Shown: positions 1 to 5,625 of the stretch, one piece after another
How positions within the stretch are numbered: the stretch's first letter is position 1
Layout of the letters: each line of letters starts with the position of its first letter
Source of the DNA: Syntrophobacteria bacterium
GTDB taxonomy: Bacteria > Desulfobacterota > DSWW01
NCBI GenBank assembly: GCA_030145435.1
Contig: JAQYVQ010000002.1
Span: 1 to 9,809 of the forward strand
Length of the DNA stretch: 9,809 bases
Direction: 5' to 3'
Notes under the pieces: model-generated
Told to the model about the DNA's origin: nothing
Seen by the model: the letters and a program-made list of their open reading frames with translations, nothing else
Databases searched by the model: none
Translations under genes and position numbers: made by a program

Positions 1-1
1 A

Positions 2-514
2 CAGAGCTATGAGGGCGGCTTCCGGGTGCCGATGATCGCCAGGTACCCGACCGTGATCCCTGCCGGCAGGGTCTGCGACGAGCCTGCCATGAACATCGAC
101 TTCTTCCCGACGAGCCTGGCCCTGGCCGGGGTGGAGCCTCCCCAGGACCGGACGATCGACGGCAGGAACATCCTCGGCCTCATGACCGGCGAGGCCCAGG
201 AAACGCCCCACCAAGCCTTCTACTTCTATCACGTGGAAGAGCTGGAGGCGATTCGTGCAGGAAAATGGAAATTCATCCGCAACATCCATCACTATGTCTG
301 GCCGCTGCCCGTAGACAAGGAAACCCTGCTGGCCGGCAAGATGGGCAAGGGAAGGCTCGGACGGTGGCCCCTGCTGCATGACCTGGAGATCGACCCCCGC
401 GAGAGCTACAACCTGATCGACAATCACCCCGAGGTGGGCCAGGAACTCCGCAACCGGATGGAGCAATGGGAACAGGGCCTGGAAGAGAATGTACGAGGGT
501 GGGTCACGAAGTGA
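2..514 (+). CDS. Sulfatase (alkaline-phosphatase superfamily), C-terminal part
   Basis: The reading frame is already open at the window edge, so the start codon and the N-terminal catalytic part, including the formylglycine motif, lie outside. The first visible residues, SYEGGFRVP, match the 'EGG-x-R-VP' block that marks the last catalytic section of arylsulfatases. It is followed by NIDFFPTSLALAG (the 'D-x-x-PT' helix), DGRNIL, and near the end LHDLEIDPRESYNL, which is the family's typical 'L-Y-D-L-x-x-D-P-x-E-x-x-N-L' signature. These enzymes hydrolyse sulfate esters, sometimes phosphonates, of organic substrates. About 170 residues are visible of a usual 450-550. The gene ends in TGA, 7 bases before the likely GTG start of the CoA-transferase alpha gene, so co-transcription is likely. 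Substrate and cellular location cannot be judged because the N-terminus is missing. An internal GTG at 26 is in frame but lies inside the conserved block and is not a start. Confidence 0.9.
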   Translation, partial: QSYEGGFRVPMIARYPTVIPAGRVCDEPAMNIDFFPTSLALAGVEPPQDRTIDGRNILGLMTGEAQETPHQAFYFYHVEELEAIRAGKWKFIRNIHHYVWPLPVDKETLLAGKMGKGRLGRWPLLHDLEIDPRESYNLIDNHPEVGQELRNRMEQWEQGLEENVRGWVTK

Positions 515-521
515 GGGCGCC

Positions 522-1577
522 GTGAAAAAATTTATGGATCAAGACAAGAGGATGAGCGGGGCCGAGGCAGTGGCCCGGTTCGTAAACGACGGCGAGTCGT
601 TTGTCTTTGCTAATTGCTTGACCGGTATGCCGCTGGCTCTGGTACACGACCTGATTCGGTCCGGCAAGAAGAACCTCATGCTCTTCCAACAGGGAGGCAT
701 CGAAGAGGTCGACCTGCTCATCTCTGCGGGCTCGATCGATCGGCTGGCCGTTGCGTACAACTTCAGGATGGGAGGCAAGCGCGTCACCCCACCCCTGGAC
801 AGGGCACTGAAGGAAGGCAGGCTCCAGGTGGAGGAGCTGACCAACTTTACCCTCCTGGCCATGATGAAAGCGGGCGCCATGGGCTATCCCTTTATGCCTG
901 TCTTGCGCGGGATGCAAGTGACCGACGTGGTGAAGAAGCAGGGATTTCTTGGTAGAGAGTGCTTCCAGGAGGTGAAGGACCCCTTCGGTGGGGAAGACGT
1001 TCTGGTCGTTAAGGGATACTCTCCGGACTTCGCACTCATGCACGTCCAACGGGCGGACAAGGCAGGGAACGGCCAGCTCTGGGGCGCCATGATCAACAGC
1101 AAATGGGCCGCCCTGGCCCCGGAACGGATCATCCTCTCGGCAGAGGAAATCGTCGATACCGACGTGATCTTGTCCGCACCCCACCTCACGATCGCGCCGG
1201 CTCACAAGGTCTGTGCGGTCGTCCACTGCCCCTGGGGGGCGCATCCGTCCGAACTCGCCGGGTTCTACGATTACGACATGGTCTTCCGGGCCCTCTATTT
1301 CGCGTCCCTCAATAGTCCCGAAGCGATGAAGGGCTGGATGGACGAGTGGATCCATGGCGTCACGGACCGTAAGGGGTACCTTGAGCGATACGCCGGCAAG
1401 TTCGGCAAGGAGGCCTTGGAGGCGATCAAGGCAAAACCCTTCAAAAGCGTGCCTGCCGACTACGGGTATTCCTTTGCGCCGAACTGGGATGAAAAGGGTT
1501 ACTCGGATAAGTTCGGGATGAACCTGGATGAGCTCGCCCAATTCATGGAGGAGAAGGGCATCCTCCGAGAGGGTTGA
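522..1577 (+). CDS. CoA-transferase family I, alpha subunit (GctA-like)
   Basis: This is a family I CoA-transferase alpha subunit resembling glutaconate CoA-transferase subunit A. Such enzymes move CoA between acyl-CoA and a free acid in the cytoplasm as an alpha/beta complex. Visible blocks, counted from the GTG start, are an N-terminal 'M-S-G-A-E-A-V-A-R-F-V-N-D-G-E' segment, a glycine-rich QQGGIEEVD, MGYPFMPVLRG at about 120-130, and HVQRADKAGNGQ at about 174-183, the classic 'H-x-x-R-A-D-x-x-G-N' signature. The length of about 351 aa is slightly above the usual 320. The start is uncertain. GTG 522 has GAGGG 4 bases upstream and follows the sulfatase stop. ATG 534 and ATG 552 are in frame, and ATG 489 would overlap the sulfatase by 26 bases. 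The beta subunit follows after 27 bases. The family also includes IpdAB-like ring hydrolases of steroid breakdown, so the reaction is not certain. Confidence 0.9.
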   Translation: MKKFMDQDKRMSGAEAVARFVNDGESFVFANCLTGMPLALVHDLIRSGKKNLMLFQQGGIEEVDLLISAGSIDRLAVAYNFRMGGKRVTPPLDRALKEGRLQVEELTNFTLLAMMKAGAMGYPFMPVLRGMQVTDVVKKQGFLGRECFQEVKDPFGGEDVLVVKGYSPDFALMHVQRADKAGNGQLWGAMINSKWAALAPERIILSAEEIVDTDVILSAPHLTIAPAHKVCAVVHCPWGAHPSELAGFYDYDMVFRALYFASLNSPEAMKGWMDEWIHGVTDRKGYLERYAGKFGKEALEAIKAKPFKSVPADYGYSFAPNWDEKGYSDKFGMNLDELAQFMEEKGILREG

Positions 1578-1604
1578 TCTCTCTGCTTGAAAGGAGCGAG
1601 GAAA

Positions 1605-2447
1605 ATGGGAGTAAGGTACACGCTGGATGAACTCATCGTCTTTCGAGCCGCCCAGGAGATTCGGGACGGGGAGATCGTGGTCATCGGACAGGGGATCCCC
1701 ATGGCTGCCGGAGTGCTGGCGCGCAAGACGCATGCCCCGAACTCGCTCATCGTCACCGAAGCCGGCCTCGTCGGCATCGATCCCTTCAAGGTCCCGCTTC
1801 ACATAGCGGACACGAGCTGCACGCGTGGGTATTCGTACGGGTGCGACATGTTCGACATCTTCACGACCCTGGTCAACCGCGGCTACGTGGACGTCGCCTT
1901 TCTCGGGGTGGGGCAAATCGACAAATACGGAAACGTCAACAGCAGCTACATAGGCAACCCGGAAGACTACGAGATGCGCTTGACCGGGGCCGGAGGCGCG
2001 CCCGAGTTCGCGGGTCATTCCAAACGGAGCGTCTATACGATGAGCGGAGGGGAGTTCGTGGAGAAACTGGACTATTTCACCACGCCGGGCTATGTGGACG
2101 GTGGCCATTCCAGATACGAGGCCGGAATGCCCGAGGGCTCCGGGCCGAGTGCCTTGATCACGACAAAGGGCGTTTTCAAATTCGATGAGCAGACCAAAGA
2201 GATGTACCTGGCAGGCATCCATCCCGGAGCGACCGTGGAGGAAATCAGGGAGCAAGTCCCGTGGGACCTGAAGTTGGCCGACCCTCTCGAGGTCACCAGA
2301 CTCCCGAGCGAGGAAGAGGTAAGAATCATCCGCACCTTTGCCCCTGACATATCCGTGGGGCGCAGTCTCTATGTGGAACTGCTCACCCGTAGAGTGCTCG
2401 ATGTCTTGTCCAAGGCAGCAGAAAGGAAAGAAGGTGTGCAAACATGA
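1605..2447 (+). CDS. CoA-transferase family I, beta subunit (GctB-like)
   Basis: This is the partner of the alpha subunit just upstream, 280 aa with an ATG start. The start is set by AAGGAG at 1591-1596, 8 bases before ATG 1605. The in-frame TTG at 1587 lies upstream of that ribosome site and is not credible. The N-terminal part (YTLDELIVFRAAQEIRDGE) matches CoA-transferase beta subunits. Glu52 in the stretch T-E-A-G-L-V-G occupies the place of the catalytic glutamate (Glu54 in Acidaminococcus GctB) that forms the glutamyl-CoA thioester. It therefore looks like a true transferase and not the Glu-less IpdB type, although this alignment was made by eye. Other family blocks are VDVAFLGVGQIDKYGNVN and the GKV/GPSALITTKGVFKFD region. 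It probably forms an alpha2beta2 complex in the cytoplasm. The substrate is unknown. A palindromic repeat starts 5 bases after its stop. Confidence 0.9.
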   Translation: MGVRYTLDELIVFRAAQEIRDGEIVVIGQGIPMAAGVLARKTHAPNSLIVTEAGLVGIDPFKVPLHIADTSCTRGYSYGCDMFDIFTTLVNRGYVDVAFLGVGQIDKYGNVNSSYIGNPEDYEMRLTGAGGAPEFAGHSKRSVYTMSGGEFVEKLDYFTTPGYVDGGHSRYEAGMPEGSGPSALITTKGVFKFDEQTKEMYLAGIHPGATVEEIREQVPWDLKLADPLEVTRLPSEEEVRIIRTFAPDISVGRSLYVELLTRRVLDVLSKAAERKEGVQT

Positions 2448-2451
2448 TCAT

Positions 2452-2518
2452 CCGTCATTCCCGCCCCCGCCTAAGAATTGCGGGGGCAGGCTCCGGCGGG
2501 AATCCAGTGACTTCAGGA
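2452..2518. repeat. REP-like palindromic repeat, copy 1 (with nested hairpin)
   Basis: The copy opens with CCGTCATTCCCGC and closes with GCGGGAATCCAGTG. The arms ATTCCCGC (2457-2464) and GCGGGAAT (2496-2503) are perfect inverted repeats. Between them lies a second perfect 8-bp stem, GCCCCCGC (2463-2470) and GCGGGGGC (2480-2487), with a 9-base loop, so two alternative hairpins share bases. A shorter copy is at 5080-5119, and similarity continues past the palindrome (AATCCAGTGnCTnCAG). It sits between the convergent ends of the CoA-transferase beta gene and the VOC gene, where the GC-rich stems could also help stop transcription from both sides. No T-run follows, so terminator function is only a guess. 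Confidence 0.8.
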
Positions 2519-2537
2519 GCTTAGGGATCCCTGCTTC

Positions 2538-2999
2538 TCACCATGGAAGGGCCGTCGGGGAGCTTTGGTCCAGCACTTCCTGCAGTTCGACCACGTTCCC
2601 GTCCGGGTCGCGGCCGTAGGTTGCCTTGGCAATGCCCAGGTCCTGGGGAGGGCAATGGAACGTCATCCCCGCCGCCTTGAGCCTCTCGTATTCGGCATCT
2701 ATGTCGACCACGTCCACACAGATGTGGGTAATACCGTGATCGCAGACAGGCCGCCCGCGATCGCCCTCTTTCGGGGCTGGGGAGGAATACTCGAAAATCT
2801 CGACCATCATGTTGCCCGCCTTCAACATGACGGTTCGTGCCGCCGAGTCCTTCAGGCCGGTAATGCTATCGGCAAACTCCGTTCCTTTGGGCCATTCGAA
2901 CTCCATGGCCACCTCGAATCCGAGCAGATCCCTGTAGAATTTCAATGCCCGATCGAGATCACCGGTGGAGATCGCCGTGTGGTGAATGCCTCTGATCAT
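2538..2999 (-). CDS. VOC-superfamily (glyoxalase-fold) metalloenzyme
   Basis: This is a 153-aa protein of the vicinal oxygen chelate superfamily, which includes glyoxalase I, methylmalonyl-CoA epimerase and extradiol dioxygenases. Two beta-alpha-beta-beta-beta modules are visible. The first runs from IHHTAIS with DLDRALKFYRDLLGF to VEIFEY. The second runs from THICVDV with EYERLKAAG to YGRDPDGNVVELQE. The four expected metal ligands are all present: His7, Glu67, His92 and Glu138. This supports an active metal enzyme. The 'DPDGNVVEL' ending is typical of glyoxalase/lactoylglutathione lyase-like members, and the specific substrate cannot be decided. The ATG start is supported by GGGAG on the minus strand (3006-3010), 6 bases upstream. 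The gene is convergent with the CoA-transferase genes and divergent from the HDOD gene. An epimerase acting on a CoA ester would fit the neighbourhood but is inference. Confidence 0.88.
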   Translation of the reverse strand: MIRGIHHTAISTGDLDRALKFYRDLLGFEVAMEFEWPKGTEFADSITGLKDSAARTVMLKAGNMMVEIFEYSSPAPKEGDRGRPVCDHGITHICVDVVDIDAEYERLKAAGMTFHCPPQDLGIAKATYGRDPDGNVVELQEVLDQSSPTALPW

Positions 3000-3157
3000 C
3001 CTATTCTCCCTTTCTTGTCGGATTGACTCCTGATCCCAAGGTTAGCACATCCGGGCTTGCGAAACACTGCCCAACAAGAAGGTTACACCGTAAAACGCAA
3101 TAGAAAAACTCACTCCCGGGCTAATGTTTTTCTCGAATAAAATCGTATAGATAGTAC
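3000..3157. other. Divergent spacer between VOC and HDOD genes
   Basis: These 158 bases must hold the promoters of both divergent genes. The half next to the HDOD gene is clearly AT-richer than its surroundings. A TATAGA at 3146-3151 sits 6 bases before the HDOD ATG, the distance expected if transcription starts at or beside the start codon. No convincing -35 box pairs with it. No Shine-Dalgarno sequence precedes the HDOD start. On the other side, only the ribosome site of the VOC gene (3006-3010) can be read. A weak dyad TTAC-ACC-GTAA lies near 3084-3094. Nothing stronger is seen. Confidence 0.4.
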
Positions 3158-4009
3158 ATGAACAAGAGGCAAGACATCATCGAGAGCATTGCCGCCGTCC
3201 CGCCCCTTCCGACCGCCTCGGCAGAGGTGATTCGGATGATTCAGGATCCGAAAGTACCGAGCGGCAAGATTGCACAGGCCATCGAGTATGATCCCTCGCT
3301 GACCACGAATGTGCTTCGCCTGGCGAACTCTTCCTTCTTCGGGTTCCACCGTTCGGTGAGCACGGTCAAGGATGCCCTCTTCCGGCTGGGCACCAACCAG
3401 GTCTTCCAGTTGGTCGTAGCTGCCACCGTGGGCAAGATGGCGCAGACACCGGTAAACGGGTATGACCTTTCAAGCGGGGACTTGTGGGACCACCTCGTCG
3501 GAACCGCCATTGCCTCAGTCAAGCTCGCACAAGCCCTGAAACTCGAGATCCCTTCCTACACATTCACGGCCGCCCTGACGCACGATGTGGGCAAGGTGGT
3601 GCTCGGGACCTTCCTGGAGGTGAATGCAGAATCGGTGCGTGAACTTGCCTACGAAAAAAAGATGTCCTTTGAGCAAGCGGAACGGGAGGTGCTCGAAATC
3701 GATCACGCGGAGGTGGGCGCCCTTCTCCTCGAGCGCTGGAACCTGCCGGAAGATCTCGTGGATGTCGTCCGTTGGCACCATCAGCCCGAGGAGTACCGCG
3801 GGAAGCACCCTCGCGCGGCAAACGTGGTTCACGTAGCCAACGTGTTGTGCCTGATGGCAGGGGTGGGGGCAGGACTCGACGCCCTGAGCTACAAGCCTTC
3901 CCCCCACGCCATGGAACAACTTGGCCTGGAAATCATGCTTCTGGACGACATCGTCTACGACATCCTGAGCGAATTGATGGAAACCCGCAAGCTCTTCAAA
4001 CTGTCCTAA
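3158..4009 (+). CDS. HDOD-domain signal-transduction protein
   Basis: This is a 283-aa stand-alone HDOD protein, the degenerate relative of HD-GYP phosphodiesterases. HDOD proteins act in cytoplasmic signalling, often in motility, stress or cyclic-di-GMP related control, and usually without enzyme activity. The opening PPLPTASAEVIRMIQDP is the typical HDOD start. It is followed by DPSLTTNVLRLANSSFFG at 45-62, VSTVKDALFRLG at 67-78, LWDHLVGTA at 109-117, and ALTHDVGKVVL at 139-149 with the HD pair His142-Asp143. His183 (EIDHAEVG) and the pair His207-His208 (RWHHQPE) are also present. The last metal-binding Asp of true HD phosphohydrolases, expected in VANVL, is Asn228, which agrees with a non-catalytic domain. 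It has no attached sensor or output domain. The ATG lacks a ribosome site, so a leaderless transcript is possible. Its TAA stop is also the left flank of the small inverted-repeat element. Confidence 0.92.
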   Translation: MNKRQDIIESIAAVPPLPTASAEVIRMIQDPKVPSGKIAQAIEYDPSLTTNVLRLANSSFFGFHRSVSTVKDALFRLGTNQVFQLVVAATVGKMAQTPVNGYDLSSGDLWDHLVGTAIASVKLAQALKLEIPSYTFTAALTHDVGKVVLGTFLEVNAESVRELAYEKKMSFEQAEREVLEIDHAEVGALLLERWNLPEDLVDVVRWHHQPEEYRGKHPRAANVVHVANVLCLMAGVGAGLDALSYKPSPHAMEQLGLEIMLLDDIVYDILSELMETRKLFKLS

Positions 4010-4097
4010 GGGTTCGCGCAGAAATAACTTCACATTTTCGCATCCCCATGATGAGATGATTGGCCCTTCCCCTGTGAAGTTATTTCTGCGCGAACCC
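4010..4097. mobile_element. MITE-like 88-bp element with 25-26 bp perfect terminal inverted repeats
   Basis: The left arm (4010-4034, starting GGGTTCGCGCAG) and the right arm (4073-4097, ending CTGCGCGAACCC) are perfect reverse complements. The pairing extends one more base to 4009 and 4098. The 38-base centre (4035-4072) codes for nothing visible. Both ends are flanked by TAA (4007-4009 and 4098-4100), which looks like a 3-bp target-site duplication. The left TAA is the stop codon of the HDOD gene, so the insertion would have kept that gene intact. This architecture fits a non-autonomous miniature inverted-repeat element mobilised by a transposase elsewhere. As RNA it would form a 26-bp hairpin, so a role in stabilising or ending the HDOD message is an alternative. 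No second copy is visible in the window. Confidence 0.65.
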
Positions 4098-4111
4098 TAA
4101 GCGTACCTCTA

Positions 4112-4128
4112 CCCTCCCCTCCCCTCCC
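4112..4128 (-). other. Potential G-quadruplex motif beside the operon promoter
   Basis: The + strand reads CCC-T-CCCC-T-CCCC-T-CCC, so the - strand carries four G-runs of 3, 4, 4 and 3 separated by single A residues. This meets the standard G-quadruplex pattern with one-base loops, the kind known to be very stable in vitro. It ends 2 bases before the -35 box of the predicted promoter of the molybdenum hydroxylase operon. Whether it folds in the cell or affects transcription is inference. Confidence 0.6.
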
Positions 4129-4130
4129 AT

Positions 4131-4160
4131 TTGACTCCCAATTCCTTGTTTTCATACACT
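4131..4160 (+). promoter_or_regulatory. Predicted sigma-70 promoter of the molybdenum hydroxylase operon
   Basis: TTGACT (4131-4136) matches the -35 consensus at 5 of 6 positions. TACACT (4155-4160) matches the -10 consensus at 4 of 6, with an 18-base spacer. Transcription would start near 4167, giving a leader of about 30 bases. That leader carries the AAGGAG ribosome site (4180-4185) ahead of the ATG at 4197. The position, immediately upstream of the four-gene operon and downstream of the inverted-repeat element, supports the call. No operator or riboswitch is recognisable. Confidence 0.5.
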
Positions 4161-4196
4161 GCCTTGAGACCTCACCTGCAAGGAGATCTAAAAGAC

Positions 4197-5045
4197 ATGA
4201 CGATGGGCGAATTCTATTCGGCTTCCGACACGCAGGAGGCGTGTACACTGCTCTCCAGGTATCGAGAAAAGGCGAGCGTTCTTGCCGGCGGGACCGACCT
4301 GATGGTTGCCGTCAACCAGAGACGGATGCCTCTGGAAACCGTGGTCTTCATCGGCAGAACCGGGTTGGGCTACATAGAGTGCGAACAGGACGCGCTAAGG
4401 ATCGGCGCTACGACAACCCACACGGAGATTGCCCGGTCCCCGATCGTACGGGAAAAGGCCCCGCTTCTTGCCGAGGCGGTGAGGAGCATCGGGTCGCCTG
4501 CCATCCGGAACATGGGCACCATCGGCGGGAATGTGGCCAATGCGTCGCCGGGGGCAGACGGGTCCGTCTCCCTCCTCGCCCTGGGGGCCAGGGTGAAGCT
4601 GGCATCCGTCAGCGGCGAAAGGATCGTCGATCTGGACTCCTTCTTCGTCGACATAGGCAAGACCCGCCTCGAGCCGGATGAACTCCTGACGGAAGTGATC
4701 GTTCCGGTGCGGGGTGAAGCAACGAGATGGACCTGGCACAAGCTCGGGCAGCGAAAGGCGAGCGTCTGCGCTGTGATCTCCCTGGCCATGGCCCTAGAGT
4801 TGGAAGGCGGCACATGCCGTCGGGTCCGAATCGCTCTGGGCACGGTGGCGCCGACACCCTTCCTGGCCCGCAAGGCGGGAGAACGACTGGAAGGGAAGGC
4901 ACTCAACCCGGCCCTCATCGAAGAGGCTGCCCGTGCGGCTTCAGAGGCCCTGCCCGAAAGGGATGGCTTGCGAGCCTCTGCCTGGTACAGACGCCGTATC
5001 TGTGAAGTGTTGATCAGACGCTTTCTTGCTGGCCTTGCAGAGTGA
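4197..5045 (+). CDS. Molybdenum hydroxylase FAD-binding subunit (CoxM/NdhF-like)
   Basis: This is the medium, FAD-binding subunit of a xanthine dehydrogenase-family molybdenum hydroxylase. It passes electrons from the iron-sulfur subunit to an acceptor in the cytoplasm. At 282 aa it has the normal length. Two FAD-binding signatures are visible: AGGTDL at 30-35 and, in the stretch 97-121, SIGSPAIRNMGTIGGN with GGN at 110-112 followed by NASPGAD. The C-terminal part (RTWHK/RKASVCAVISLAMAL and RIALGTVAPTP) is the CO-dehydrogenase flavoprotein C-terminal domain. There is no long insert with extra cysteines, so the additional [4Fe-4S] cluster of 4-hydroxybenzoyl-CoA reductase beta subunits is absent. 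The start at ATG 4197 is chosen because AAGGAG lies 11 bases upstream. The in-frame TTG at 4131 overlaps the predicted -35 box. It is the first gene of the operon. Confidence 0.93.
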   Translation: MTMGEFYSASDTQEACTLLSRYREKASVLAGGTDLMVAVNQRRMPLETVVFIGRTGLGYIECEQDALRIGATTTHTEIARSPIVREKAPLLAEAVRSIGSPAIRNMGTIGGNVANASPGADGSVSLLALGARVKLASVSGERIVDLDSFFVDIGKTRLEPDELLTEVIVPVRGEATRWTWHKLGQRKASVCAVISLAMALELEGGTCRRVRIALGTVAPTPFLARKAGERLEGKALNPALIEEAARAASEALPERDGLRASAWYRRRICEVLIRRFLAGLAE

Positions 5046-5079
5046 TTGGACGGGACATTGACCCAAAGATCTTACGTGT

Positions 5080-5119
5080 CCGTCATTCCCGCGAAGGCGG
5101 GAATCCAGTGGCTACAGCA
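5080..5119. repeat. REP-like palindromic repeat, copy 2 (inside operon)
   Basis: CCGTCATTCCCGC is followed by a GAAG loop and GCGGGAATCCAGTG. The perfect 8-bp stem is ATTCCCGC (5085-5092) with GCGGGAAT (5097-5104). It is the short form of the repeat at 2452-2518, and both copies share sequence beyond the stem (AATCCAGTGnCTnCAG). It lies in the 100-base gap between the FAD and iron-sulfur subunit genes, the only sizeable gap in an otherwise overlapping operon. There it may act as an mRNA stability hairpin or change the subunit ratio, which is inference. It ends 14 bases before the ribosome site of the next gene. Confidence 0.8.
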
Positions 5120-5145
5120 TATTCCTTCTTGAAGGGAGACGACAC

Positions 5146-5625
5146 ATGCCAACACTCGAATTCAGGGTAAACGGCCGTGACCACAGGGTCGAGGTCGAAA
5201 TCGATAGCACCCTTCTGGAAGTCCTGCGGGACAAGCTCCGGATCACCGGCCCGAAGGCAGGCTGCAACACCGGGGACTGCGGCGCCTGTTCCGTGCTCCT
5301 CGACGGCATCCTCGTCCGGGCCTGCATTACGAACGCGCTCAGCGTGCAAGGCGGGGAAGTCATCACCGTGGAAGGTCTCGCCCGGTCCGGGAAACTCCAT
5401 CCCCTGCAGAAGGCATTCCACGAACACTACGGATCACAGTGTGGATTCTGCACCCCGGGGATGCTCCTGGCTGCCAAGGCACTCCTCGATCAGAACCCGA
5501 CCCCCACGGTCGAAGAAGTCAAGGAGGCCATATCCGGCAACCTCTGCCGGTGCACCGGTTACGTGAAGATCATTGATTCGATCATGGCTGCATCCAAGGA
5601 GATGTCCAAGAGGGAGGCGGGCTGA
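5146..5625 (+). CDS. Molybdenum hydroxylase [2Fe-2S] subunit (CoxS/NdhS-like)
   Basis: This is the small iron-sulfur subunit, 159 aa, the normal length for the family. The N-terminal plant-type ferredoxin domain binds one [2Fe-2S] cluster through Cys40, Cys45, Cys48 (motif G-C-N-T-G-D-C-G-A-C) and Cys60. The C-terminal four-helix domain binds the second, near the molybdenum site, through Cys99 and Cys102 (QCGFCTPGM) and Cys134 and Cys136 (NLCRCTGY). All eight ligands are intact. It carries electrons from the molybdenum centre to FAD. The ATG has GGGAG at 5134-5138, 7 bases upstream. Its TGA stop overlaps the ATG of the next gene by one base (TGATG), which indicates translational coupling with the molybdopterin subunit. 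Related members include the small subunits of CO dehydrogenase, 4-hydroxybenzoyl-CoA reductase and nicotinate dehydrogenase. Confidence 0.95.
   Translation: MPTLEFRVNGRDHRVEVEIDSTLLEVLRDKLRITGPKAGCNTGDCGACSVLLDGILVRACITNALSVQGGEVITVEGLARSGKLHPLQKAFHEHYGSQCGFCTPGMLLAAKALLDQNPTPTVEEVKEAISGNLCRCTGYVKIIDSIMAASKEMSKREAG

Noticed and set aside
504..2441. A 645-codon open frame on the minus strand spanning both CoA-transferase genes
   Set aside because: It is antisense to two genes with clear family motifs, and its translation shows no recognisable domain. Long antisense frames are common in GC-rich coding DNA.
3041..3061. Possible sigma-54 promoter (AGCAC ... CTTGC) upstream of the HDOD gene
   Set aside because: The spacing between the -24 and -12 elements is off by about two bases and the GG of the -24 element is missing.
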